Shown here one piece after another: positions 8,716 through 16,389 of a DNA stretch of 64,000 nt. A model generated the notes under the pieces. It saw only the letters and a list, made by a program, of their open reading frames with translations, was not told the DNA's origin and made no database searches. Each line of letters opens with the position of its first letter. The first letter of the stretch is position 1. A program made the position numbers and the translations under genes. The stretch is from JADKAV01 sp963732355 (GTDB lineage Bacteria; Actinomycetota; Actinomycetes; S36-B12; UBA10799), in contig CAVSZD010000008.1 in NCBI GenBank assembly GCA_963732355.1, positions 1-64,000 on the forward strand, given 5' to 3'.

Positions 8716-8755
8716 AATGTTGCAAACCGGCAACTTAGTTGCGTGTCTGCCACAT
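8716..8755. repeat. Palindromic repeat family B, copy 5
   Basis: AATGTTGC ... CCACATT with GCAACTTAGTTGC at the centre; a single divergent copy. It lies between the divergent starts of the RCC1 gene and the membrane-protein gene. Confidence 0.7.
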
Positions 8756-8779
8756 TGCTTGTTGCCAGCTGCCGTGGCT

Positions 8780-8785
8780 TATGGT
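8780..8785 (+). promoter_or_regulatory. Candidate leaderless -10 box of the membrane-protein gene
   Basis: TATGGT, with its final T seven bases before GTG 8792. Confidence 0.3.
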
Positions 8786-8791
8786 GAGCCG

Positions 8792-9427
8792 GTGCAACGC
8801 GCGAACCCGGCCTACGAGCGACTACTGCAGGACTACACCGACTACCACTTCGCGCTCGTGGTCGTCGGTGGGGTTTTCACGCTGACACTGCTCGGGTTCG
8901 CCGTGTTCTCATGGGTCCGTTTCAGTCGCACGGCGCGCGGCCCTGAGCGTCGCACTCACTTGGTTTTCTCAATCATCAGTTCCACGGTGGTCCTGCTGTT
9001 CGGCGTTGTGGTGGCGGGCAACCTCAGCAACGTCCTGAATCCGCGGCAGGGCCTGGCCTCGACTATCGGAACCCCGGGCGACCTCGGGCCGGCCGCATCT
9101 GCTGAACTGACCCGCTCGTTGAGTGCCTGGGTTCGGTCAGACAGTGCCGAAGTGCCAGCGCTGATTCAGGATCGGGTCGATGCCCGGCTTGCGTGGCAGG
9201 AGCCCAAGGCCGTGATCAGCGTGGTTCTGCTTGTGGCTTTGGTGGCGCTGAGCGTTGTCGTGTGGCGCGGCGTCATGGCGAGGTGGCGCACAGGCACCCG
9301 CGCAGGCTTCGCCCGCGTGTTCGCTGGCTCGCTGGCGATGATCGCCTGTTTCGTCTTGATGCTCATGGTCATGGGCAACGTGCAGGCCTCGTATGCGCCG
9401 ATCGTGATGACGCTTGTGTTCGGATAG
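8792..9427 (+). CDS. Membrane protein of unknown function, four TM helices
   Basis: 211 aa from GTG 8792. An upstream start is unlikely because repeat B5 lies there, and a TATGGT box fits a leaderless start. Hydrophobic segments lie near residues 19-43 (FALVVVGGVFTLTLLGF), 58-82 (LVFSIISSTVVLLFGVVVAG), 135-155 (VISVVLLVALVALSVVVW) and 170-192 (GSLAMIACFVLMLMVMG). A soluble loop of about 50 residues separates helices 2 and 3. No family recognised. It stands alone, divergent from the RCC1 gene and followed by repeat A3. Confidence 0.65.
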   Translation: MQRANPAYERLLQDYTDYHFALVVVGGVFTLTLLGFAVFSWVRFSRTARGPERRTHLVFSIISSTVVLLFGVVVAGNLSNVLNPRQGLASTIGTPGDLGPAASAELTRSLSAWVRSDSAEVPALIQDRVDARLAWQEPKAVISVVLLVALVALSVVVWRGVMARWRTGTRAGFARVFAGSLAMIACFVLMLMVMGNVQASYAPIVMTLVFG

Positions 9428-9469
9428 TCGTACCGTCGCCTGCGGCCATTGGGCGAGACCCGAATCAGC

Positions 9470-9549
9470 CGTTGGGTGGGGTTCGTGCAGTTGGTTGACG
9501 TCTGTCGCGCGACGAGCGTCAACCAACTACCCGAGCGTCAACCAACAGC
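9470..9549. repeat. Palindromic repeat family A, copy 3
   Basis: GTTGGTTGACG ... CGTCAACCAAC arms, lead-in CGTTGGGTGGGG, tail GTCAACCAACAG. It lies about 43 bp after the stop of the membrane-protein gene. Confidence 0.85.
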
Positions 9550-9592
9550 CTCTCGCCCGCGATGATCATTTAGACTGACATCCGAGGTGCTC

Positions 9593-11047
9593 ATGTCCCA
9601 CAGCCACACCGCCTATGCCCGCGAGGACGTCGAGGACGCCAAGCTTGGGTCGCCGTCGGTCAGCCTCGAACCGTGGGCGACGGCGCGTGGCCTTGCGTTC
9701 CCCGGGCCCGGACTCTCGGGCCAACTGGTCACGGTCCTGCCCCGTTTCGCGGAGTACCAGTTCAACGTGTGCCGCGGGGAGTTGGTGCCGGGCCGCCTAG
9801 GTCAGGTCGCGCACGAACTCAACGAGATCGAGGCGCATGAGGGTTCGATCCGCGCTGGCGGGACCTTCTTCGGTACGAGGGTCGTGACCCGGCGGGGGTT
9901 CAAGTCGATGATCGGCTGGAGCGACGAACGGCCCGACGAACCATTCGCCGCGAACGCCGCGTGGGCGCCGACGACCAAGGTCGTGCTGCGTGTCCCCGAG
10001 GCGATCCTCATGCCGCGGGTGGTCATCCGCAACGCCGATCGCATGCGCTTGGACCATCCCAATCTTGGCCCGCACGGCATGCCCGGTTTCCGCATGGCGC
10101 AGAGCCAATGGATCAGTCCCGAGTTCGAAGCGTGGCTGGGTCTGGCGTGCGCGCCGCTGACGGCGATCTCCGCGTCGTACGTGAGCTTGACGCTGGACCA
10201 CGGGCTGCTGGCCGTGGCGCGCAATGGCTTCGTCGGCGATCCGGCGACGCTGGATCACCTGGTGTCGGTGGCTTCGGCGATTGCGCAGAACCTGGCCACG
10301 GGTGCCGAAGCGCCGCCCGCCTTCGCCGACCCACTGCCGCCGCCCGACCCTTCGACGTGGCCCGGGTTCCTTGTGCCGCAACCCCACGAGATCGACGCGT
10401 TCGCCCGGTTGGCGCAGACGAACCGGATGGTCCAGGAGGATGCTGTCGCGCTGCACCGGGCCTTCCGGCGCTTGCCGTTTCCCGGGGTTGCCAAAGGGGT
10501 CCTGCGAGGGGTGATTCCGGGCACGGCGGCGCAGGGTCGCGTGGTCATCGCGGCGCAGGGAGGCCGCACGTTCGGCACCTATCGGACCGTAGTGCTGGCT
10601 GCGGCTGTTCCCGGCGCGGCTACCCCTGTCGGCGGCATCTTTCACCAGCCGACCGACAGTTACGTGGAGGTGGCCGACGGCGTTGCTGCGGGTTGGCCCC
10701 GGACGCGCACACCCAACGGCTTCGACAGCGAGGCCTCGATTGCGCGGGCGGTCGCGACGCTGCGTGAGTTGGAACTGGCTGAACTCCCGGCCGATGACTG
10801 GGATGTTCGGTTCCATCATCGCGACCTTCGAGTTCGATCCGGGCGACTCCAAATGACGAGATGCTGTCGCGTCGCCGAGTTGCCATCAGATGGCTGGGGC
10901 TTGCGGCGGCCTTTTGGTGACGTTCTGACACTTCACGTGTCACTTCTTCACCAAAAGGGCTCGTCTTGGTCGTGCCCCGGTGGGACATGCCCAACACATG
11001 GGAGGCGGGCCCGCCAAGAGGAGGTAGCCAGATATGAAAGCCACTGA
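9593..11047 (+). CDS. Conserved-type hypothetical protein; C terminus probably altered by a frameshift
   Basis: 484 aa from ATG 9593. The ribosome-binding site GAGG at 9584-9587 overlaps the alternative GTG 9587, favouring ATG. A soluble protein of about 400 residues with no signal peptide; features include GTFFGTRVVTRRGFKSMIGWSDERPDEPF and a second half with VLRGVIPGTAAQGRVVIAAQGG. No family recognised. From about residue 405 the frame becomes Arg/Ser-rich and reads straight through palindrome C1. In the +1 frame the same DNA gives MFGSIIATFEFDPGDSK and a stop at 10854-10856, a far more protein-like end, so one base may be missing near 10803. The last codons (RRARQEEVARYESH) look faintly like a BrnT tail before the brnA-like gene. 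Confidence 0.6.
   Translation: MSHSHTAYAREDVEDAKLGSPSVSLEPWATARGLAFPGPGLSGQLVTVLPRFAEYQFNVCRGELVPGRLGQVAHELNEIEAHEGSIRAGGTFFGTRVVTRRGFKSMIGWSDERPDEPFAANAAWAPTTKVVLRVPEAILMPRVVIRNADRMRLDHPNLGPHGMPGFRMAQSQWISPEFEAWLGLACAPLTAISASYVSLTLDHGLLAVARNGFVGDPATLDHLVSVASAIAQNLATGAEAPPAFADPLPPPDPSTWPGFLVPQPHEIDAFARLAQTNRMVQEDAVALHRAFRRLPFPGVAKGVLRGVIPGTAAQGRVVIAAQGGRTFGTYRTVVLAAAVPGAATPVGGIFHQPTDSYVEVADGVAAGWPRTRTPNGFDSEASIARAVATLRELELAELPADDWDVRFHHRDLRVRSGRLQMTRCCRVAELPSDGWGLRRPFGDVLTLHVSLLHQKGSSWSCPGGTCPTHGRRARQEEVARYESH
10911..10957. repeat. Palindromic repeat family C, copy 1
   Basis: 47-bp hairpin with CTTTTGGTGA and TCACCAAAAG outer arms and GACACTTCACGTGTC at the centre. Copies of the same length are at 11924, 12952, 14837 and 25017. 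Confidence 0.85.
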
Positions 11048-11261
11048 GCTCGACCAGCGCTTCGATGCCGGCGAGGACATCAGCGACGCCGTCGACTGGG
11101 ACGCTGGGCGCCGGATCAACCACGAACCTCGGCGGGTCAACGTCGACTTCCCGGCATGGATGGTCGCCTCCATGGACCAAGAGGCCGACCGGCTGGGCAT
11201 CTCCCGGCAAGCCCTGATCAAGGTGTGGATCGCCGAGAGACTGGAACGCGAGGCAGGGTGA
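11034..11261 (+). CDS. Orphan BrnA/CopG-type ribbon-helix-helix antitoxin
   Basis: 75 aa, with AGAGGAGG 9 bp before the ATG. It opens MKATELDQRFDAGEDISDAVDW and continues RRVNVDFPAWMVASMDQEADRLGISRQALIKVWIAERLE, the pattern of the BrnA/CopG antitoxins that accompany BrnT toxins: a beta strand (RVNVDFP) and two helices making a DNA-binding RHH dimer. BrnT genes normally lie immediately upstream, but only repeat C1 and a possible BrnT tail fragment are present, and nothing toxin-like lies downstream. Probably a solitary antitoxin, either a decay product or a stand-alone regulator. Confidence 0.75.
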   Translation: MKATELDQRFDAGEDISDAVDWDAGRRINHEPRRVNVDFPAWMVASMDQEADRLGISRQALIKVWIAERLEREAG

Positions 11262-11369
11262 GTGGCCCGCTGGGTGAATCGGCTTACAGCGGCGCCGATT
11301 TGAGAACGATGGGCTGAAGCGCCCACGGCTGCAGGGGCAGCGCGAAGTGCACCGGCCCTGCAAGTTCCG

Positions 11370-11798
11370 TCAGGACGTCTTCTTCTGGTCCTTCTTGGTG
11401 TCACTCTCGGAGGTGACGCCGCTGTGCTTGTGCTTGCCGTTGTCCCGGCCCTTGCTCGTCAGCTCCTGGGTCTTCACGACCCCGAACGACGCGTCAAGGG
11501 TCACGATGACGGTCTTACCCTCAGGGGTCTTGACCCTTACGAGGTAGGTGCCATCGGCGGTCTCATGCGCGTGGTCAGCAGTGCCAGGGACCGCGGCAAG
11601 AGCGGCCTTGACGGCCTCCTGCGCTGCCTCGCCTGTGACTCGAGCGCCCGGCTTGCCCTTGTGGCCGTGGGCCGACGCGGAAACCTTGACGGCATCCTTC
11701 GGGGCCGCGCTTGCGACCGCTACACCTCCGAAGAGGGTCGTGGCCCCAACGGCCAATGCGGCGATTCCGGCGCCTGCGACAGTTTTGTAGTTCTTCAC
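11370..11798 (-). CDS. Secreted PepSY-domain-like protein
   Basis: 142 aa from GTG 11798, with AAAGGAATGAG upstream. Signal peptide MKNYKTVAGAGIAALAVGATT...ASA. The mature part has a PepSY-like fold: a helix TGEAAQEAVKAALAAVPGTADHAHE, then beta strands TYLVRVKTPEGKTVIVTLDASFGVV. A low-complexity His/Lys/Asp tail follows. PepSY domains often modulate peptidases or regulators in the envelope; here the gene stands alone. Confidence 0.75.
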   Translation of the reverse strand: MKNYKTVAGAGIAALAVGATTLFGGVAVASAAPKDAVKVSASAHGHKGKPGARVTGEAAQEAVKAALAAVPGTADHAHETADGTYLVRVKTPEGKTVIVTLDASFGVVKTQELTSKGRDNGKHKHSGVTSESDTKKDQKKTS

Positions 11799-11923
11799 TT
11801 ATCTCATTCCTTTCTTCGGTCTCAACGAGGATCGGCAAGCAACGTGAAAGCGCGATCGGATGCGGGTAAGCAGGCGGTGAGAGCATCCCCTTGACGTTGG
11901 CTTGCCGGTTCATGCACCCCGGG

Positions 11924-11970
11924 CTTTTGGTGAAGAAGTGACACGTGAGGTGTCAAAACGTCACCAAGAG
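11924..11970. repeat. Palindromic repeat family C, copy 2
   Basis: CTTTTGGTGAAGAAGTGACA ... with the mirrored right arm TCACCAAGAG. It lies just 3' of the AbiEi-like gene. Confidence 0.85.
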
Positions 11971-11980
11971 GCAGCGGGGA

Positions 11981-12883
11981 TCACAGCTCAAGCACCCAAC
12001 TGCGCAACTCCCGCATGAATGGCCCAGGGTCGTGGGTCAACGTCCATGACGGGACCCGCAAGCCCACCGCCGGTTGTGCGATCTGCAACCTGTTGTGCCG
12101 CTTGGTGTCCGCGACGTAGTTCGCCGGGTTGAGGTGCTGGATGCCCTCGATTTCCAACCGCAGCACACGCCCCGACGGGGTCACGAACTCCACATCGATC
12201 GCGCGCGGTTGACCGGCGCTGTCGTAACGCCTGGTCTGCCTGCGCGGGGGCGGCACGTCGTAGCGACGACACAGCGCCGCGAAATCAAGTTCGTTGAGGC
12301 TTTGAGCACCCCCGATGAACTCTTTGACCAGATCGGCGACGAGCCGTCTGCGTGGCAAGCGCGGCATTTGTTCCAGTGTCTGAAGCAGCCGACGGGGTGC
12401 GGTCAGCCTCCGCTGAAGCGATGAAATGACGATCAGCATGGCCTCTCGGTCTGTACGTGCCCAAGCGGCTCCGCGAGCGATAGCCAGGTGCGCCCACGTG
12501 TGTGGTGGGTTTGCAGCGGGCCCGGTCACCGCCGAGGACACCCGGTGGACGCGAAGCCATCCGGGTGGGGTGGCCGGCTGCACCCTGTGGGGGACGACGA
12601 TGTCGTAAGGCGCGCTCAATTCGTCCTCCCAGCCAATCAGCACCAGCGCATTGCGGCCGCAGAGTCGCGCCTGCGAACCACCGTGAAGCACGGCGGCCCA
12701 GGCCCGTTGTCTTTCAGTCGGAGGTGTCGGCGCCGCGAGGAATGTCCTCTTCGTCAATCGCCGCCACTGGCCGCGGCGAACTGCACGGGTGGCCGCCCGG
12801 CGAAGAGGAGTTGGCAGCTGCCACATGGCCACGACGTTGTCCTGGCACGCGAGAAGTGCGGTCAGCGTCGGCGGAATCTCCAC
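11981..12883 (-). CDS. AbiEi-like N-terminal domain fused to a Vsr/DUF559-like nuclease-fold domain
   Basis: 300 aa from GTG 12883. The N terminus has the AbiEi-type winged-helix pattern (LTALLACQDNVVAMWQL ... RRGQWRRLTKRTFLA), seen in type IV TA antitoxins and many actinobacterial orphans. The C terminus (about 215-300) has VTPSGRVLRLEIEGIQHLNP ... RHNRLQIAQPAVGLRVPSW, resembling the DUF559/very-short-patch-repair endonuclease fold. The usual D..E..G pattern is reduced (EIEG with a following Gln-His), so activity is doubtful. No AbiEii nucleotidyltransferase is adjacent. An orphan of a common actinobacterial type. Confidence 0.65.
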   Translation of the reverse strand: MEIPPTLTALLACQDNVVAMWQLPTPLRRAATRAVRRGQWRRLTKRTFLAAPTPPTERQRAWAAVLHGGSQARLCGRNALVLIGWEDELSAPYDIVVPHRVQPATPPGWLRVHRVSSAVTGPAANPPHTWAHLAIARGAAWARTDREAMLIVISSLQRRLTAPRRLLQTLEQMPRLPRRRLVADLVKEFIGGAQSLNELDFAALCRRYDVPPPRRQTRRYDSAGQPRAIDVEFVTPSGRVLRLEIEGIQHLNPANYVADTKRHNRLQIAQPAVGLRVPSWTLTHDPGPFMRELRSWVLEL

Positions 12884-12951
12884 AGCGCACCATCGTGCGG
12901 TTTGCGGGACGCGGGCGGAGGAGTCGTCGCGAATCTGTGGACAACCCCCTG

Positions 12952-12998
12952 CTTTTGGTGAAGAAGTGCAACCTGACGTGTCACTTCTTCACCAAAAG
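12952..12998. repeat. Palindromic repeat family C, copy 3
   Basis: 47 bp, with CTTTTGGTGAAGAAGTG and CACTTCTTCACCAAAAG arms, perfectly inverted over 17 bp. It lies 3 bp from the stop of the FG-GAP gene, so it may work as its terminator hairpin. Confidence 0.88.
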
Positions 12999-13001
12999 CA
13001 C

Positions 13002-14738
13002 CTACCGCACCTTCCAGCTCCTCGTCCAGGCCGTCGGCGTCACAGCTGAACCGGTCGCAACGATCCGAACCCGGATCTTGCCCTGAGGCGCCCGCTTGGT
13101 CTTCACCGTCACCTTCGTCGCCGTCTTGACCACCTTGACGCGCTTCGGCGCCTTCACCGTGATCTTCGCCTGTTGCCCGGCTCCAACGACCACCCTGCGG
13201 ACGAGCACCACCCGTCCGGTGCGCGGGATCGTCTTCTTCGCCGCGCGTGCCTTGACGACCAGCGTGGCGGCGGGTAGCGGGGTGACCGGTGGCGGCGTCG
13301 GCTCCACCGGTGGTTTCGCAGGGACCTTGCCGAACATGATGAAGACCGAGCCGACGTTGGAGAGGGCTTGAGGAGCGCCCACGGCGAAGTCGACACCGCC
13401 GTCCCCGTTCATGTCGCCCAGACCCGCTACCGCCCGTCCGAACCCGTAGCCGCCGGGCGCGAAGAAGCCGTCGGACCACGTCGCAAGCGGGTCGCCGTGC
13501 AGCGAAGGGCCACCCCGCACGATGGCCGCCAGGTCCTGGGTGAGCGAGATCCCCGGCGCCCCGATCAATGCGTCGCGATGCCCGTCCGCATCGATGTCAC
13601 CGACACCGGCAAGCGCGCGCCCCACGCCATAACTCGAGTCCGTGCCGTTGAACGTGAGACCGCGATCCCCGAGCGATCCGAGGTCGACGTTGCCCGACGT
13701 CGCGCGGCCGAACATGATCGTCACGAATTGCCCGGATACGCCACCCCCCGGTGAGCCGACCGCGAAGTCGCCGATGCCGTCGGCGTTCATATCACCGAGC
13801 CCCGCCAGGGAAGCCCCGGTCAACGAGAATTCGGGGCCATCGATCCGGAACCCCTGGGCAGTCGAGAGCGCGCCCAGGCTCAGCGAACTGAAGCCCGGCT
13901 TTCCGTACACCACGTACGCGCTGCCGCTCTGCAGCCCGTTGGGTTGCGCGTTGGACGCCCCCACCCCGATGTCGGGGATGCCGTCGGCGTTCACATCGCC
14001 GATGCCGACGCACTTACTTGCGAAGTCCATGGCGTCCTCCCCGGTGAGAGTCGCGCCCCGATCGGCGGTCATTGTGCTCAGGTTCAGGTCCGTCGGCGCC
14101 TGACCGCCGAACACCACGTAGGTAGCGCCTCGGAATCCGGACCCACCGGCGGCGCCGATCACCATGTCGGGGTAGCCGTCCTGGTTCACGTCCCCGATTC
14201 CATCCACCACGTCGCCGGCACTGTCGCCGCCGATCCCTGTGAATTTGAACCACCCTGCCGGCGGCTGTGCGACGTCGATGTCGGAGGGAGTCCCGTCGCC
14301 GAGCACGAGATAGGCGCTGCCCGAGTACGGTCCGTTGGAACTGTCGCTGTTGGCCCCGATCAGTACGTCGTCCAGCCCGTCCTTGTTGACGTCTCCCACC
14401 CCGGTCACGGCGACGCCGAACTGGCCCCCGTTGCCGATGATGTGGATCGTGCGCCCCGATCCGAGGGTCCCGGACTGCAGGTTCGGACCCCCGAAGACGA
14501 TGTGGGCCGCGCCAGCCGGCGTGAGATTGTGCGTGCCCAGGATGAGGTCGTCGTAGCCGTCACCATCGAAGTCCCCCGCGGAGTCCATCGCCCACCCGAG
14601 TGACGACAAGGTACTCGTCCCGTCGATACGCACCGCGCCGGCGTTCTGGATGTCCACGACCTCGGCATTGGCAGGTGAGGTCAGGAACAGTCCGGCGATC
14701 ACGCCGATTGCGGCACCAGAAGCAAGGAACTCACGCAT
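13002..14738 (-). CDS. Secreted FG-GAP (integrin alpha-like) repeat protein
   Basis: 578 aa from ATG 14738, with GGGGGG at a good distance upstream. The signal peptide ends SPANA. Seven FG-GAP blades each hold a calcium-binding loop of the form GD.D.DG..D...G (GDFDGDGYDDLILG, GDVNKDGLDDVLIG, GDVNQDGYPDMVIG, GDVNADGIPDIGVG, GDMNADGIGDFAVG, GDIDADGHRDALIG, GDMNGDGGVDFAVG), predicting a seven-bladed propeller. After a Pro-rich linker a Lys-rich Ig-like tail (RVVLVRRVVVGAGQQAKITV ... TAWTRSWKVR) matches the tail of the 44763 gene. Probably extracellular adhesion or matrix binding. Confidence 0.85.
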   Translation of the reverse strand: MREFLASGAAIGVIAGLFLTSPANAEVVDIQNAGAVRIDGTSTLSSLGWAMDSAGDFDGDGYDDLILGTHNLTPAGAAHIVFGGPNLQSGTLGSGRTIHIIGNGGQFGVAVTGVGDVNKDGLDDVLIGANSDSSNGPYSGSAYLVLGDGTPSDIDVAQPPAGWFKFTGIGGDSAGDVVDGIGDVNQDGYPDMVIGAAGGSGFRGATYVVFGGQAPTDLNLSTMTADRGATLTGEDAMDFASKCVGIGDVNADGIPDIGVGASNAQPNGLQSGSAYVVYGKPGFSSLSLGALSTAQGFRIDGPEFSLTGASLAGLGDMNADGIGDFAVGSPGGGVSGQFVTIMFGRATSGNVDLGSLGDRGLTFNGTDSSYGVGRALAGVGDIDADGHRDALIGAPGISLTQDLAAIVRGGPSLHGDPLATWSDGFFAPGGYGFGRAVAGLGDMNGDGGVDFAVGAPQALSNVGSVFIMFGKVPAKPPVEPTPPPVTPLPAATLVVKARAAKKTIPRTGRVVLVRRVVVGAGQQAKITVKAPKRVKVVKTATKVTVKTKRAPQGKIRVRIVATGSAVTPTAWTRSWKVR

Positions 14739-14836
14739 CACAACCACCCCCCAGCGCCGAATGCGGGTTCACTTCCAGGGTACGCCTGGGTGCGGGGGGT
14801 GGGGGCCGTCCGCGGGAGGCAACATCGACGCCCGCC

Positions 14837-14883
14837 CTTTTGGTGAAGAAGTGACACGTGAGGTGTCAAAACGTCACCAAAAG
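14837..14883. repeat. Palindromic repeat family C, copy 4
   Basis: Almost the same sequence as copy 2 (CTTTTGGTGAAGAAGTGACA ... CGTCACCAAAAG). It lies between the divergent FG-GAP and vapB starts, so it is not simply a terminator. Confidence 0.85.
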
Positions 14884-14927
14884 GGTCCGCATGTCGATGT
14901 GAGCCAGCCCAACCGTCCAACGTGACA

Positions 14928-14933
14928 TATTCT
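14928..14933 (+). promoter_or_regulatory. Leaderless -10 box of vapB
   Basis: TATTCT, with the last T seven bases before GTG 14940. There is no Shine-Dalgarno upstream of that GTG, which favours it over GTG 14922. Confidence 0.45.
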
Positions 14934-14939
14934 CAAAGA

Positions 14940-15275
14940 GTGACAGAATTTACCGCTACTGACATGAAGCTCGGTCCAGAAGGCCGCGTCGTGATCCCCG
15001 CGTCCATCCGGCGACACCTCGGCGTCGGCCCTGGGGATAACCTCCGGTTCGTCCTGCACGCCGATGGCAGGGTGGAGATCGTCAGTCCGCAGGTGCTCGC
15101 CGAGGCGCTGTGGGCCAACAACACCGGAGGTGAGGCAGTGGACAGTGCCGAGTTGGTCAGGTCTGTTCGAAGCGCGGATCGGGAGGTCTCGCGGCGTTCC
15201 GAGAGCGCGCAGAGCCACTGGCATCCTGCGGCAGAAACCACCCACTTGCTGCGGGAGATGGGCCTGCCTGAGTGA
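14940..15275 (+). CDS. vapB: AbrB-fold antitoxin (VapB)
   Basis: 111 aa from GTG 14940 (the frame is open from GTG 14922). The N terminus is the swapped-hairpin AbrB/SpoVT motif: MKLGPEGRVVIPASIRRHLG followed by VGPGDNLRFVLHADGRVEIV. This domain binds the operator, and the C-terminal tail (about 50-110) is expected to wrap the toxin. Its stop overlaps the GTG of vapC by four bases. The module is usually autoregulated. Confidence 0.85.
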   Translation: MTEFTATDMKLGPEGRVVIPASIRRHLGVGPGDNLRFVLHADGRVEIVSPQVLAEALWANNTGGEAVDSAELVRSVRSADREVSRRSESAQSHWHPAAETTHLLREMGLPE

Positions 15276-15718
15276 TCCGGTTCGCCCTGGACTCCTCAGC
15301 CGTCGTGGCGTGGATCCTGCAGGAGGACCGGCGTTGGCAGGGGGTGAACGCGCTGCTCAAGGCTCCCGGCGCGCGTGCGATCCTGCCCGGGCCCGCGCTT
15401 GCCGAGAGCATTTTCGTCGCCCGCCGGGCGGGAAACATCAGCAGCCCCGAGCAGATCGCGACAACTCTCTCCGCGATGGGGATGGTCGTGGAGCCGGCGG
15501 GGGAGGCCGACATGGTTCGCGCGGCGCGACTGCTGGAAGTCTCCGCGGCGAACCCTGGCTTGCACCCGACCACCGGCGAGGCGCTCACGTTGTCGTTGGG
15601 CGACGCAATGATCTTGGCCGTGACCGAACGCCTGCGAATCAAGGTGCTGACCGGGGATCGCTATTGGTCGCAGCTGGCAGAACAAGGCCACACGTCGGCG
15701 GTGGTCGTACAGTTCTGA
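15272..15718 (+). CDS. vapC: PIN-domain toxin (VapC)
   Basis: 148 aa. The PIN-domain acidic residues are all present: Asp7 (FALDSSAVVAWI), Glu45 (PALAESIFVARR), Asp111 (SLGDAMILAV) and Asp129 (VLTGDRYW). VapC toxins are Mg-dependent RNases that cut tRNA or rRNA. GTGA overlap with vapB. Confidence 0.88.
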   Translation: MIRFALDSSAVVAWILQEDRRWQGVNALLKAPGARAILPGPALAESIFVARRAGNISSPEQIATTLSAMGMVVEPAGEADMVRAARLLEVSAANPGLHPTTGEALTLSLGDAMILAVTERLRIKVLTGDRYWSQLAEQGHTSAVVVQF

Positions 15719-15731
15719 GGCTGGCTCGCCC

Positions 15732-15751
15732 GGTATCAACGTTGATACCAT
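15732..15751. promoter_or_regulatory. Perfect 18-bp operator palindrome and leaderless -10 of the RHH-Doc pair
   Basis: GGTATCAACGTTGATACC at 15732-15749 is a perfect inverted repeat. The box TACCAT (15746-15751), placing the transcript start on ATG 15758, overlaps its right end. This fits repression by the RHH antitoxin encoded immediately downstream. Confidence 0.65.
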
Positions 15752-15757
15752 CGACGC

Positions 15758-15961
15758 ATGGCGATGACCCTGCGGCTTGACGAGCAAGAGACCGAAGCGC
15801 TGCGGTTGCGCGCACAGATTGAGGGGCGGTCCATGCAGGAGGTTGTACGGCAGGCCATGCGCGACTACATCGAGCGCACCTCGAAGCGCGATTTGCTCGA
15901 CCGCGTGCTTGATGAAGAACTGCCGCGCTACGCCGAAGCCCTCCGGCGGCTGGGCGAGTGA
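15758..15961 (+). CDS. Ribbon-helix-helix antitoxin paired with Doc
   Basis: 67 aa. MTLRLDEQETEALRLRAQIEGRSMQEVVRQAMRDYIE is a textbook RHH domain: a beta strand, helix A, and helix B beginning at GRSM. A charged helical tail (SKRDLLDRVLDEELPRYAEALRRLG) presumably contacts the toxin. The start is ATG 15758, on the predicted transcript start, or ATG 15764. Its stop overlaps the toxin start by four bases (GTGA). Doc partners are usually Phd; an RHH partner is a known actinobacterial variant. Confidence 0.8.
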   Translation: MAMTLRLDEQETEALRLRAQIEGRSMQEVVRQAMRDYIERTSKRDLLDRVLDEELPRYAEALRRLGE

Positions 15962-16314
15962 TCTACCTCGACCTCGACGACTTGCTCTACGTCGCTCAGC
16001 GTGTGCCGGGCGAGGTCCTCGTACGGGACATGGGGCTGCTCGAAGCCGCCGCAAGCCGTCCAACCGCGACGGCATTCGGCGACGACGCGTATCCGGACTT
16101 GCGCACAAAGGCCGCCGCATTGCTGCACTCGGTCGTGACCAGCCACCCCCTCGTCGACGGCAACAAGCGACTCGGTCTCGCGGCGACGATCGCCCTTCTG
16201 GGGGTCAACGGCCGGCGCCTGCAGCTGACCAACGATGAGGCATATGAGTTGGTGATGGAAGTGGCGGCGGGGGAACTGGACGACGTAGGAGTGATCGCGA
16301 GTCGGCTGGGATGA
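15958..16314 (+). CDS. doc: Doc-type Fic-fold toxin
   Basis: 118 aa. The Fic/Doc motif HPLVDGNKR is at 63-71. The Phe of the consensus is Leu here, and His63, Asp67, Asn69, Lys70 and Arg71 are kept. Length and helical layout match Doc, which phosphorylates elongation factor Tu at a threonine. ALLHSVVTSHPLVDGNKRLG is the diagnostic segment. Translationally coupled to the RHH antitoxin. Confidence 0.85.
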   Translation: MIYLDLDDLLYVAQRVPGEVLVRDMGLLEAAASRPTATAFGDDAYPDLRTKAAALLHSVVTSHPLVDGNKRLGLAATIALLGVNGRRLQLTNDEAYELVMEVAAGELDDVGVIASRLG

Positions 16315-16389
16315 CGTGCGTCGACCGCTTGGGAGTGGTCGCGACGGGCACGCACATCACGTCGAAGTTGAAGGCGGCCTCGGTAGGCG

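Noticed and set aside
12952..12998. Family C hairpins as ordinary Rho-independent terminators
   Set aside because: They lack a T-run, are 47 bp with conserved loops, and one (14837) lies between divergent starts, so termination may be only a side effect in some places.
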